Virus record (IMG/VR): IMGVR_UViG_3300010883_000287
Coordinates: 1-29,064 of that record
DNA length: 29,064 nucleotides
Strand: one strand, 5' to 3'
Source: a virus
Numbering within the stretch: the stretch's first letter is position 1; each line of letters starts with the position of its first letter. Positions 8,297 to 17,100 of this stretch are shown here, in pieces. The translations under genes and the position numbers were made by a program. A model generated the notes under the pieces. That model was not told the origin of the DNA. It worked only from the letters and a program-made list of their open reading frames with translations, and ran no database searches.

Positions 8297-9571
8297 ATGA
8301 GTCTCGATAAAACTCTTAGTGACAATTATCGCGAACCGATGATGCTAGAACAGCATCCAGTAAGCGCAGTACTGCCTTCTTACTTCGAAACTGTATACCC
8401 AAAATTCATAGAATTTATGAACGCCTATTACTTGTCGCATGGCGATTCTGATAACCCTGCTTCTATGTTAAATGAACTTCAACACAATAGAAACCTCGAA
8501 AGCGTAACTCCTGAATTGCTGGCACTGATCGGAAACGAACTGCTTATGGGAGCAGACTATAGTAATGGTGTCTTTGATAAAAGATCAGCAATTCAGTTGT
8601 CTAATCTGCTATATCGTTCGAAAGGTACAAGTTTTTCTATACAAGAATTTTTTCGGTTATTTTTCGGAATCGACGCAGAAGTTCGATATGGGCGTAACGA
8701 AATATTTATGGTCGGTGATCCCCTCGAAGAAAATTTATTATATACTTCAGAAAAACGAACACTTTACGGAACGGAAGAAGACGGAGATCTTTTCCAGATA
8801 GATTGGCCGGGATCGAGGTTGAAGTTTAATTTTGATGATGGGGATATACAGGTGTGGGTACTTGCTCTTACCCCGAAAATAGAAATTTTTCCTTCTTTTT
8901 ATATATTAAATATCAATAATGTCAACTACATAGACGAATCAGCAGCAGTGAATATTGATGGTACCGTCGATCCATTTGAGCTCTATGTTGTTAGAACAGC
9001 AAGAATTGTTACTTATAATGCTTATTATCAGTTACGAGAAAACATAGACTATGTGGTAGACTATTCTGATAAATCTATTAATTTTCTCGCGCCAGGAATA
9101 GGATATCTCAAACCAGGATGGAAATTTGGTGACCCTTGGCTAGACTATCTTTCTACATTTGGAAAACTGTCACCTCCAACACAAGACATAGACAAGGAAG
9201 GTAACAGTTTTGGTCCAATACTAAATCCGAAGGCAAGGATCAGTATCCTGAGAGATTTTCCTGCAGGTTCTCTTATTGGACCGGACTCTACAAATAAAAA
9301 AATTACCGATAATGGATACTACCAACTGTTTTCTTTACTCATTCGCACTCCAGTTTCAATACAAACTTGGCGTGCCATGTATAAAGATTTTATTCATCCG
9401 GCTGGAATGTTTCTGGCCGGAGAAACCTCCATCGTTTCTGTTGCAAACATAAATATTGCCGCACAATCAGATACAGCCGATTACGATAAATCTGTTGAAG
9501 ATGTTGCTAAGATTCTTTCTACTGCTTCTAGCGAAATTGAAGAACTGAATATTAAGTTGGAGGAGAACTAA
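8297..9571 (+). CDS. gp7: Baseplate wedge protein resembling the C-terminal part of gp7
   Basis: The N-terminal section LPSYFETVYPKFIEFMNAYY, then DKRSAIQLSNLLYRSKGTS and FFRLFFGIDAEVRYG (residues about 28-135) resembles the late part of T4 gp7, where I recall MPDSYLLQDSNFEAFCEAYI, DKRDAVARFF.. and YKFLFKVLYNEEVEIEI. Near the C-terminus YKDFIHPAGMFLAGE recalls IRFVHPVGFGFIA of gp7. Position directly after gp6 fits T4 order 6-7-8. At 424 residues it is less than half of T4 gp7 (1032), so the large N-terminal fibronectin-like and beta-propeller part is absent. It would bridge gp6 to the peripheral baseplate. The homology is from remembered sequence and needs a profile search. The stop overlaps the next ATG. 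Confidence 0.7.
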   Translation: MSLDKTLSDNYREPMMLEQHPVSAVLPSYFETVYPKFIEFMNAYYLSHGDSDNPASMLNELQHNRNLESVTPELLALIGNELLMGADYSNGVFDKRSAIQLSNLLYRSKGTSFSIQEFFRLFFGIDAEVRYGRNEIFMVGDPLEENLLYTSEKRTLYGTEEDGDLFQIDWPGSRLKFNFDDGDIQVWVLALTPKIEIFPSFYILNINNVNYIDESAAVNIDGTVDPFELYVVRTARIVTYNAYYQLRENIDYVVDYSDKSINFLAPGIGYLKPGWKFGDPWLDYLSTFGKLSPPTQDIDKEGNSFGPILNPKARISILRDFPAGSLIGPDSTNKKITDNGYYQLFSLLIRTPVSIQTWRAMYKDFIHPAGMFLAGETSIVSVANINIAAQSDTADYDKSVEDVAKILSTASSEIEELNIKLEEN

Positions 9572-11022
9572 TGGCCAGTAATAGACCAGTTGTTTATCGT
9601 TCTCGTATTAATGATATTAAAGCTCTTTCGACCCAAAGGCTGAACGATAAAGACCTGCGACACCTCCAGCGCCTGGCGTTGTCTCTGGGAGAAAACACTG
9701 CAAAATCCGACGGCACTTACGACCCTGCCAGCTTCGACTTCGGATCCGAAGTCGAAGCTGCGGCACTTAATTTGTTTGGACGAACTATCCAACAGACTGT
9801 TGGCCAACTGGTAAATGGCGATGAACGCTATGACGTGGGTGAAAATCCATTCACCATAGCAGAACTCGATACTCAATATTCAAGTGTCGGAGCAATCGAT
9901 AGTATCAAACCAGTTACATTTGATGCTGATTCTGACGGAACCGTTGCTCGGTTTGTCGACTTTTCCAATTCTATAAACCTCCTAGAGGAAAACTTTTGGA
10001 TCTTTGCTGATTCTGACGGTCATGAACACAATATGCTTGGTTCTGTGTTGGATTTTGGACCAGAAATTCCTGGTAATGGTGGAGCAATAGTTACTGCTCC
10101 GGCCGGAGCAGTGGTATCAGATGTATCCCTAGTTAATGGTTTTGGGTTTAAAACACACAAAATAACTGCTAATCTGGAATCTCAAAATGTTGGGCCAGCA
10201 GATGTATCATTAGTATCAGGTAATGGTCAGAGGGTCTCGGTTCTCAACGGAGAAGTGCTATCTGAAAATGCTGCGATAGGAGACTTTACGATCAATCGTA
10301 GTTATACTTTTGTTTTAGATGTTAAGTCCGGTTCTCCTGAGATTTTTGCGAAGAGAGGAGCACGTTCTCTTTCTGGAGATTTGCGTTCCAATTCCTCAAC
10401 AACCTCTGGCGATACTCGACGCGTAAGTAATTCTATATCAGCTAATATTGTTTCTGATAATTGTGTCACTGAGATAATAGGTTCCCTTAAATGGTATGCG
10501 AACGGAAATATCGAATCGGGAATTTCTACTGCTTCGGGTAATGCTTCATATCATCAACCTCCCATCTCAGGTGATGTAGTATCTGAGGTTTCTACTGTGC
10601 AAGGTAGGGGTGGAGATAGAGTCACGGTTTCGGGTTTATGGTCTGCCTCTAATTCACAAGTATCTGGTGCGGGTATACGAAGAATGAAGATATCAGGTTC
10701 GGTTCAACCTGAGAATAATTCTTTGATAGTTGCCACGACTCAACTTATTCGCAAAGCGAGTATATCAATAGAACCTACAGAATCGTTGGTATCAGGCGTA
10801 TCTGAAAGAAAGGTGGTTTCGACCAGTGCTTCTTTAGAATCTTTATCTTCTTTCACTTCATCGGAGACGGGGCGAACTGTTCGAGGATTCGGTGGTGTAA
10901 GTGCATCATCTTCGATTTTAAGTGCTACTGTAATTATAGGTTTGCCCTATATCACTATGGCCACCGGAGAATTGTATGTTGAAATGCCAGGAACGCTTTA
11001 TGTTAGGAATGTCACAAAGTAA
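9571..11022 (+). CDS. Virion protein with about 13 degenerate 22-residue beta repeats
   Basis: A strong Shine-Dalgarno (GGAGGAG, 9559-9565) precedes the ATG, which overlaps the stop of the gp7-like gene. The first 180 residues are a non-repetitive domain. From about residue 181 to 457 the chain is a Ser/Val/Gly-rich series of units of roughly 22 residues with the pattern S-x-V-S-G-x-G-x-R-x-V-x-x-S-G-x-x-x-S-E-N, for example VSLVSGNGQRVSVLNGEVLSEN, STVQGRGGDRVTVSGLWSASN and SQVSGAGIRRMKISGSVQPENN. Alternating small and hydrophobic residues suggest a beta-solenoid or stacked beta arch. A perfect 32-bp palindrome lies in codons 53-64. Its place between wedge genes gp7 and gp8 suggests a peripheral baseplate or fibre-like component. 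I do not recognise a family. Confidence 0.8.
   Translation: MASNRPVVYRSRINDIKALSTQRLNDKDLRHLQRLALSLGENTAKSDGTYDPASFDFGSEVEAAALNLFGRTIQQTVGQLVNGDERYDVGENPFTIAELDTQYSSVGAIDSIKPVTFDADSDGTVARFVDFSNSINLLEENFWIFADSDGHEHNMLGSVLDFGPEIPGNGGAIVTAPAGAVVSDVSLVNGFGFKTHKITANLESQNVGPADVSLVSGNGQRVSVLNGEVLSENAAIGDFTINRSYTFVLDVKSGSPEIFAKRGARSLSGDLRSNSSTTSGDTRRVSNSISANIVSDNCVTEIIGSLKWYANGNIESGISTASGNASYHQPPISGDVVSEVSTVQGRGGDRVTVSGLWSASNSQVSGAGIRRMKISGSVQPENNSLIVATTQLIRKASISIEPTESLVSGVSERKVVSTSASLESLSSFTSSETGRTVRGFGGVSASSSILSATVIIGLPYITMATGELYVEMPGTLYVRNVTK
9729..9760 (+). repeat. Perfect 32-bp palindrome inside a coding sequence
   Basis: The left half CAGCTTCGACTTCGGA is followed directly by its exact reverse complement TCCGAAGTCGAAGCTG, centred on GGATCC (9742-9747). 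In RNA it can fold as a 14-bp stem with a GATC loop. It is in register so that both strands would encode SFDFGSEVEA. A perfect 16-bp inverted arm is far beyond chance in a window of this size. Confidence 0.97.
10111..10941 (+). repeat. Protein-level tandem repeats, about 22 residues per unit
   Basis: About 13 degenerate units, each about 66 bases, encode the Ser/Val/Gly-rich repeat. The DNA copies are diverged, so the repeat is old and kept at the protein level. Best units are near 10198-10272, 10585-10720 and 10789-10850. Confidence 0.7.
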
Positions 11023-11035
11023 CTTTCATTTCGCG

Positions 11036-11043
11036 TATAAATA
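11036..11043 (+). promoter_or_regulatory. T4-type late promoter element TATAAATA
   Basis: Exact TATAAATA in the 50-base gap after the repeat protein, 29 bases before the ATG of the first of the two paralogues. The spacing allows a 5' leader of about 20 bases holding the AGGAA ribosome site. Confidence 0.8.
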
Positions 11044-11072
11044 AAAGCATAAGAAGGAACCTAGGAAATATA

Positions 11073-11804
11073 ATGGCAGGATATAAACCAGATGAATACA
11101 TCCTTGCCAATCCTTGGCCAGGTGGAGGGTATAGTTGGGGTGGATATGGAAACGAACCATTCATTCTCGAGGGATTCAACAATCTTCGTACTGCCGCGAT
11201 AGCGATTAATGAAAACTTTGGACAGGCGTACGATAAAGAGTTTGCTGGACCGAGAGAATATCCAGGAAGAAAGTTTACCGTTGGAACAACAGGAGATCAG
11301 TCGACTCCACCAGAAATCGGAAAGTTTAATGTTGGTATGATAGCACCTACACCGTTTTCTGCCTCAACGGCAGGAAATATTCGGATATCGATAAAAGATG
11401 CTGACGGTCAGAGTATTTATGGATCGAAGGGGGATTCTTTGAATCCTGGGGGTGTTTACTGGAACGATGGAGGTATTTCTAGTTATGGCGCTTGGGTGAA
11501 TCTAGAAACTCCAGTCAATCTAGAGTTGTATCAAAGAGATTTTAGTGTTGACGAAGGCAGAGGTGGCGTCGGAGGAATCAATAATTGGATTCTTAGAGGA
11601 TTGTATTCTGGAACTATAGAGTTCGATACAGTTTATGTCGGTGAGCAGGGTATTGGTGGCGTAGAGAAAGGAACCTATTCATATCCTGGTAATGAAAATG
11701 TTAATGATCACTGGAAATTTGAGTGGATAAAAACTATCTTTAGTACTCCAGGAAATTTCGAAGAAGAGCAAGAATTTTATATTAATATAAAAGGTTTATG
11801 GTAA
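11073..11804 (+). CDS. Virion protein, first of a tandem paralogous pair
   Basis: This 243-residue protein shares its C-terminal third with the next gene: NWILRGLYSGTIEFDTVY and a terminal FYINIKGLW, against NWILRGLYSGTVEFETVY and LYIKINGLW. Its N-terminus has NNLRTAAIAINENFGQAYDKE, a weak form of the connector motif found at the start of T4 gp9 and gp10 (LRKGGIKINENFDELY in gp10, from memory). It is rich in Gly, Trp and aromatic residues, as in baseplate or fibre parts. It sits between gp7 and gp8 homologues behind a late promoter. A role as a small baseplate-periphery or fibre-attachment protein is inference; no family name is certain. Confidence 0.8.
   Translation: MAGYKPDEYILANPWPGGGYSWGGYGNEPFILEGFNNLRTAAIAINENFGQAYDKEFAGPREYPGRKFTVGTTGDQSTPPEIGKFNVGMIAPTPFSASTAGNIRISIKDADGQSIYGSKGDSLNPGGVYWNDGGISSYGAWVNLETPVNLELYQRDFSVDEGRGGVGGINNWILRGLYSGTIEFDTVYVGEQGIGGVEKGTYSYPGNENVNDHWKFEWIKTIFSTPGNFEEEQEFYINIKGLW
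11586..11614 (+). repeat. 29-bp direct repeat, copy 1
   Basis: Identical 29 bases recur at 12240-12268, 654 bases downstream, in the paralogous gene. They encode the shared WILRGLYSG motif. Surrounding sequence has diverged much more, so the block is either under strong constraint or recently converted. Confidence 0.9.
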
Positions 11805-11822
11805 GGATAATTAGAGAATATA

Positions 11823-12425
11823 ATGGCAATACCAATACAAAAAATAATTTCTAACGGCACGGTTGCAAACGACGGAACCGGAGACAGTCTTCGTGATGCC
11901 GCAACTAAAATTAATTCTAACTTTACAGATATTTGGTTTAACGATTATACTGAAAAGGTTAAACAGACAGGAAGGAAATTTTTAGTCAACAACCCTGCGT
12001 CTAATGCGAAACCTAGTCCTACATTTATAAATATGTCGGGTGTAAGTAGTGTTGCGGGGACTTTTGCTGATTTCGGTCTATATCTAAGGGCATCTTGGCA
12101 AGATAAGGACGGCAAAGGGATTTATACAACAAAAAATGCTACTCAGATTGGCGCTGTCTGGGTGAACGAAACAACTGAAACCACTCTTGAGATATATCAG
12201 AAAGAAGTTTCTTCTGTTGCTCGCCCTGGTACTGAAAACTGGATTCTTAGAGGATTGTATTCTGGAACGGTCGAATTTGAAACTGTCTATACTCTCGATC
12301 CGGCGAGTTTCACTGCCAATATAACAGATTGCTGGAGATTTAAACGCGACGCGACGATCTTTTATACGCTAGGAAATCTGACGGCAGGTGATGAATTATA
12401 CATTAAAATAAACGGTTTATGGTAA
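11823..12425 (+). CDS. Virion protein with gp9/gp10-like N-terminal motif, second of the paralogous pair
   Basis: Residues about 10-37 (NGTVANDGTGDSLRDAATK then INSNFTDIW) match the N-terminal element of T4 gp10 (IGNVVDDGTGDYLRKGG then IKINENFDELY) and gp9 (TGDILFDGGNKINSDFNAIY), recalled from memory. In T4 that element helps bind the protein to the wedge, so this 200-residue protein probably attaches to the baseplate periphery. The C-terminal third is paralogous to the preceding gene (NWILRGLYSG ... LYIKINGLW). AGAGAATATA precedes the ATG. The gene ends 19 bases before gp8. The short body cannot hold the gp10 or gp9 trimeric head, so it is not a simple orthologue of either. Confidence 0.8.
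   Translation: MAIPIQKIISNGTVANDGTGDSLRDAATKINSNFTDIWFNDYTEKVKQTGRKFLVNNPASNAKPSPTFINMSGVSSVAGTFADFGLYLRASWQDKDGKGIYTTKNATQIGAVWVNETTETTLEIYQKEVSSVARPGTENWILRGLYSGTVEFETVYTLDPASFTANITDCWRFKRDATIFYTLGNLTAGDELYIKINGLW
12026..12033 (+). promoter_or_regulatory. Possible internal late promoter element TATAAATA
   Basis: Exact match inside the second paralogue, 412 bases before the gp8 start. In a genome this AT-rich one or two chance copies are expected per strand, so it may be fortuitous. Confidence 0.25.
12240..12268 (+). repeat. 29-bp direct repeat, copy 2
   Basis: Exact copy of 11586-11614, encoding the same WILRGLYSG motif in the downstream paralogue. Confidence 0.9.
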
Positions 12426-12444
12426 AGGGTACTCGGAGAATATA

Positions 12445-14154
12445 ATGTCAGCAAAAATCACAGATAAGTTAAAAAGGGATCTTTTAAAAGATCTTTATAA
12501 TCAGTTCCTGGGGGAACCTGTAAATGGATCTATCCCTGCTATTCCAGCTGAAAACTATTATATCGGAATATCGAGATCAGAACAATGGGATTCTGCAGAC
12601 TTGCCGCCTACACCTAATTCTTCTGTAGAAGATACTCTCGGATTTCAATCTTCTCTCCAGGCAATGAAGAAAGTTGAAGACGTTTCTTATGTTATTCCCA
12701 GATATAACTGGACAGCTGGAACCGTTTACACTCCATGGGATAATAATAATAGTTCTGATACAACAGTAGGTAGTCGACAAGATATTGCGGGACCTTCTTA
12801 TGTAATTACAGATCAGAATAATGTTTATGTTTGTTTGCAACAAGGTATGACATCACAAGGTACAGTTAAAAGTTCTGTCACCAAACCTGGAGAGACCCCA
12901 GCAATCCCATCAGACCCTGAAACCACGGCCATTATTAACCTCCCCTTTGGCGGCACTTCCAGTGATGGATATGTTTGGAAGTTTATGTATAATGTCGGTA
13001 CTTATAATTCTAGACGTTATCTGACTTCGAATTATATTCCTGTAGAACAAGTCCCTATGGCCGCAACTGATATAGGTTATAAAGCACCCGCAAACCTTTC
13101 CGCTTCTAGAAAACAGCAGTACTCTATACAAAAAACTGCCAGAGATCTCGCTAACAACGGCACTGCTGGACAGATTCTTGGTATCGCTGTCGTAAACGGT
13201 GGAACGGGTTATTCACCGTCTATCGGTTCAGCTAGCACTGACGGCACCTGGATTCGTATTTATCCTGATGGTCAAACTTATCCCACACATGCCTCGGCGA
13301 ATGGTTTAGATGCTTATGCCTATGCCCTAGTCAATGCAGAAGGATCTATATATCAAGTTATTATGAAAGCAGACACCTCCACCAACGATTACTCTTTCGG
13401 GCGCAACTACAATGAAAATTGTTGGGTCGAAGTTGTAGACAAACGTGCCGACGAGCTCCGCACTGGCAAAGGAGCAATATTGCGTCCCATTGTTTGTACA
13501 GATGGACTCGGAATCGATCCAAGGAAAGACTTAAATAGTTCTGCTTTAATGTACACCACAAGACTTGTTGGTGACGAAGGCGGATATTTTCCTTCTTCTA
13601 ACGTTGTAAAGAATAGTTACAGACAGGTTGGTTTGATAAGAAATCCTCTAGTAGACGCGGCAACACCAGTTACTCCACTTGTCGCACAACGTGCTAATGC
13701 CAGAAAAAAATTACAAGTAGTCTTTGGTGCTGGAATCGACACAACTAAGATCACTGAAAATATTTTAGTCAGTGGACCAGTGCCAACTGGAGCTACTGAA
13801 TATACAACGTCCAGACAAGCAAAGGCAGTAGTCGATTATTATAAAGAGGATTCTGACGGTAGCGGTAACACTATCCACAATCTTTATGTTCACCAAACTA
13901 TGGAGACTGGATGGCAAGGATTTCAAGCTGCTGACACGCTCACATTCTCAAAGATGACTGCCGATGCGAATGGCGACCATCAAAACGTTCCTGTAGGCGG
14001 AACCGTTACAACACTCAACCCAGCAACTCAACCTCTTTTACAATATGCTGACGTTGACAATTTCTCAGGTGAAGTGTCTTATATAGATAATAGGGCATCT
14101 ATAGAAAGAGATAGCGACCAAACTGAAGATATTAAGATAATCGTAGATTTATAG
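12445..14154 (+). CDS. gp8: Baseplate wedge protein gp8
   Basis: The C-terminus (FSGEVSYIDNRASIERDSDQTEDIKIIVDL) matches the end of T4 gp8 (HSGEMIYMENRPPIIMAMDQTEEINILFTF, from memory). The N-terminal part also follows gp8: a short helix, YYIGISRSEQWDS (T4: FITFGRSEPWSS), a VIPRYNW segment (T4: VIPRRDW), then VYVCLQQG and a GYVWKFMYNV segment (T4: GYVWEYLFEI). At 569 residues it is well beyond T4 gp8 (334), with the extra in the middle. Two gp8 copies per wedge link gp7 and gp6 to gp10. GGAGAA lies 5 bases before the ATG. A 16-bp palindrome GATCTTTTAAAAGATC (12478-12493) falls 33 bases into the gene. Confidence 0.92.
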   Translation: MSAKITDKLKRDLLKDLYNQFLGEPVNGSIPAIPAENYYIGISRSEQWDSADLPPTPNSSVEDTLGFQSSLQAMKKVEDVSYVIPRYNWTAGTVYTPWDNNNSSDTTVGSRQDIAGPSYVITDQNNVYVCLQQGMTSQGTVKSSVTKPGETPAIPSDPETTAIINLPFGGTSSDGYVWKFMYNVGTYNSRRYLTSNYIPVEQVPMAATDIGYKAPANLSASRKQQYSIQKTARDLANNGTAGQILGIAVVNGGTGYSPSIGSASTDGTWIRIYPDGQTYPTHASANGLDAYAYALVNAEGSIYQVIMKADTSTNDYSFGRNYNENCWVEVVDKRADELRTGKGAILRPIVCTDGLGIDPRKDLNSSALMYTTRLVGDEGGYFPSSNVVKNSYRQVGLIRNPLVDAATPVTPLVAQRANARKKLQVVFGAGIDTTKITENILVSGPVPTGATEYTTSRQAKAVVDYYKEDSDGSGNTIHNLYVHQTMETGWQGFQAADTLTFSKMTADANGDHQNVPVGGTVTTLNPATQPLLQYADVDNFSGEVSYIDNRASIERDSDQTEDIKIIVDL

Positions 14155-14167
14155 GGAATAGACTAAA

Positions 14168-17100
14168 ATGGCAACACCGTTCACAGATAAAACAAGTTCT
14201 ACAGTCTATCATGACGACTTTAGCGATAGCGCAGGATTCCAAAAAATCCTGTTTAACAGTGGAAAGGCTCTACAAGCAAGAGAGCTGACTCAGTTACAGA
14301 CTATGTTGCAGCGTCAGATTAGCAGAGCTGCTGACAACATTTTTATCGACGGTGCCGCAGTCGGTGATACTTCTGGTAGTGGACCCGACATCAGGCATTA
14401 TGTTATAATCAATTCCCTGCCTGTAGGTATAACTGCTAAATCATATGTCGGGACTACTTTAAAAAATCCAGAGATCACAGGTGTTCATGGTGGACTCAGG
14501 TTCGAAGTTTCCTATGCCGAAGAAGAATATTCCGGAGGAGACAAAGCCACTCTATATGGCAAATACGTTTCTTCCAATCAGACCGATAATTCTAACACTA
14601 ATCAAACTTCAGAGCTTACCTTTCTTCCTGGAGAAGAGATATCTGATGGACCTGCCCCGTTTGAGGTTGCGCCATCTGGAATCGGAAAAGGAGTTCTTTT
14701 CGGGGTACAACAATCGAACTTCTATACTCAGGGGCACTTTGTTTATGTTCCACAACAAGAAATTGTTGTTTCAAAATACAATACAACGACCGCTGTTGAG
14801 GTAGGATTTAAAGTCATACAAGATGTTGTGTCAGTAACAGACGATGTTAGTCTTTATGATAATCAGGGCAGTGTGCCCAACTTATCATCTCCTGGTGCTG
14901 ATCGTTATCGTATTCGCATGACACTTACCACTAAAGATAATATTGTAGATGGCGATGAATTTGTAACTTTCTCTAAAATCAAAGGCGATAGAGAAATAAC
15001 TAAAAAAGAATCGGACGATGGATTCAATCAAGTAAAATCTTTGGTTGCTAAAACTTCGTACGACACAAACGGAAACTTTATTGCCAATCCTTTTGGTATA
15101 CGTTTTCAGGGAGGAGATTCTGATGGCGCTCTTAGAATGACCATCGGACCTAGGAACTCCAACGGACCAGCCACTGCTTTCCTTGATGGATATAGATTAT
15201 CCTTTATGAGTGATTCGGATTACTCTGTAACAAAACCTGTTTCATTTACGACATCCCCTTTTCAGTCGACCGCTGTATCATATGGAAATTATGTTAATGC
15301 AAAACCTCGTCCATCACCAGCGTCTCCCGCGGCCGGAGGGGACATCGGTAACTTGGTGGCAGCAGATGATATATATCTGCAACAAAAATATTACCTGCGC
15401 AACAAGGTCACAGGTGTAGTGATCGGATCCGCGCGGATTAAACAGTTATTTAGATCTCAGAATGCTGCTGAAGGCACTCGAATATACCTTTATGATATCA
15501 AAATCAACTCTGGTCAACAATTTCGTGACGCCCAATGGATTTCTAAAATCGACACGGCACCATCTGGTGGTGCGCCGACTACGGCCGAGCTGGGAACATA
15601 CATAGAATTAGAGCGAGATGATGCTGCTGCTGGCGGCACGACCCAAAACTTGGGACTTCAAATTAAAGGGACTGCAGGAAATAATAGTTCCCTTTTTAGA
15701 ATCCCCGGACCTCGTGGCAAAAATCTCTCAAATGTCGGGATGACTGTACAACGAAGGTTCCAGGAAACTGTTGCGGTCTCACCTGCGACATCGATTCAGA
15801 TTAATGATCCTACCACTGGTGCCGTCTTTATAAGTCCAGCGCAGTGGATCATTGTTAATACCACTGACAGAACTCTTGTATCTGGGTCCACTGGTGTTGT
15901 TGCCACACCGGAAGCTGGCGGCACCGCTACTATCACTGGACTTGTAGCAGGTAAATCTTATACTGTTTTTGCTCAGGTTGTTATTCCAAATACTGTCGAA
16001 ACTGGAGGAGCTATACCCCCTGGTCATAGCTCTCCGAAGACAAAGACGCTTACCCGAGCAACAGTGACTTTCTCTGCTGAAACCGACGTAAACGCAGACT
16101 TTATCACCACACTGTATGATGGAGCAAAACTTGTAAGTGTCACTGCCGGAACAGAAGATGTCACTCGACAGTTTACATTCGATGGAGGACAACGAGACAA
16201 CTACATCCAACCGATTAGACTTAAACGTGCCGGATATGTTAGTAGCACCGTTGGTATAACCGTAGTCTTAGACTACTTTGTTTGGGGTTCCACCGGAGAT
16301 TATTTCTCGGTGAATTCTTATCAACTAAACGCTGTAGCTACTGCTACAAATCCAGCATTTTATTATTCTGATATCCCTACGTTCGTTTCTCCTCGCAACG
16401 GAAACACTTATAACTTAAGAAACTATATAGATTTTCGTCCCAAGATGGACCCTGCGCTATCTGTGATGGCATCGGCAGACCGTATCCCTCTCCCAAGAAA
16501 TAACGCTATTATCGCATACGATGCAGAGTTTTATAACCAGAGGACTGATCATATTGCCCTTGGATATGATACAAAAACCTTTGAACCACAAATAAGAATC
16601 AATAAAGGTACAGAAGCAGTTACGCCCTTGCCTCCCACGGTTGCAGAACAAGAAATGGTTTTGTTCTCTGTATCCTATGGAGGCAATACTACAGGTCCAA
16701 CAGATATTTCTGTGAGGCCTCACAGATATAAAAGATTCACTATGAAGGATATATCACGCCTCGAAAATAGGTTAGGACGACTTGAAGAAACTGTCTCTCT
16801 TACTGCACTAGAAGCATCAGCAGCAAACCTTATCGACGTCGACTCCGATGGAATTGTTCGATCAAAGACTGGATTTTTTGTCGACGACTTTTCTAGGGGT
16901 TTTGCTTATACTGCTTCCTCCGGAGATATTGCCACTGGAGACAACAGTAGCTTACGGTGGCATGAGGATCCTGCGTCATGCGGAAACTCTATACTCGGCA
17001 CAGGACCCAGCGATTCACCCTCATGGCGGATATCTCCAAAGAGGGCAGATACACCAATCAACATGAATATAGATGCTAGCCCATATGTAGGAATACCAAG

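Noticed and set aside
9568-9876. Reverse-strand frame containing SFDFGSEVEA, the same peptide as on the + strand
   Set aside because: The shared peptide is a direct result of the 32-bp palindrome being in register on both strands, not a sign of a real antisense gene.
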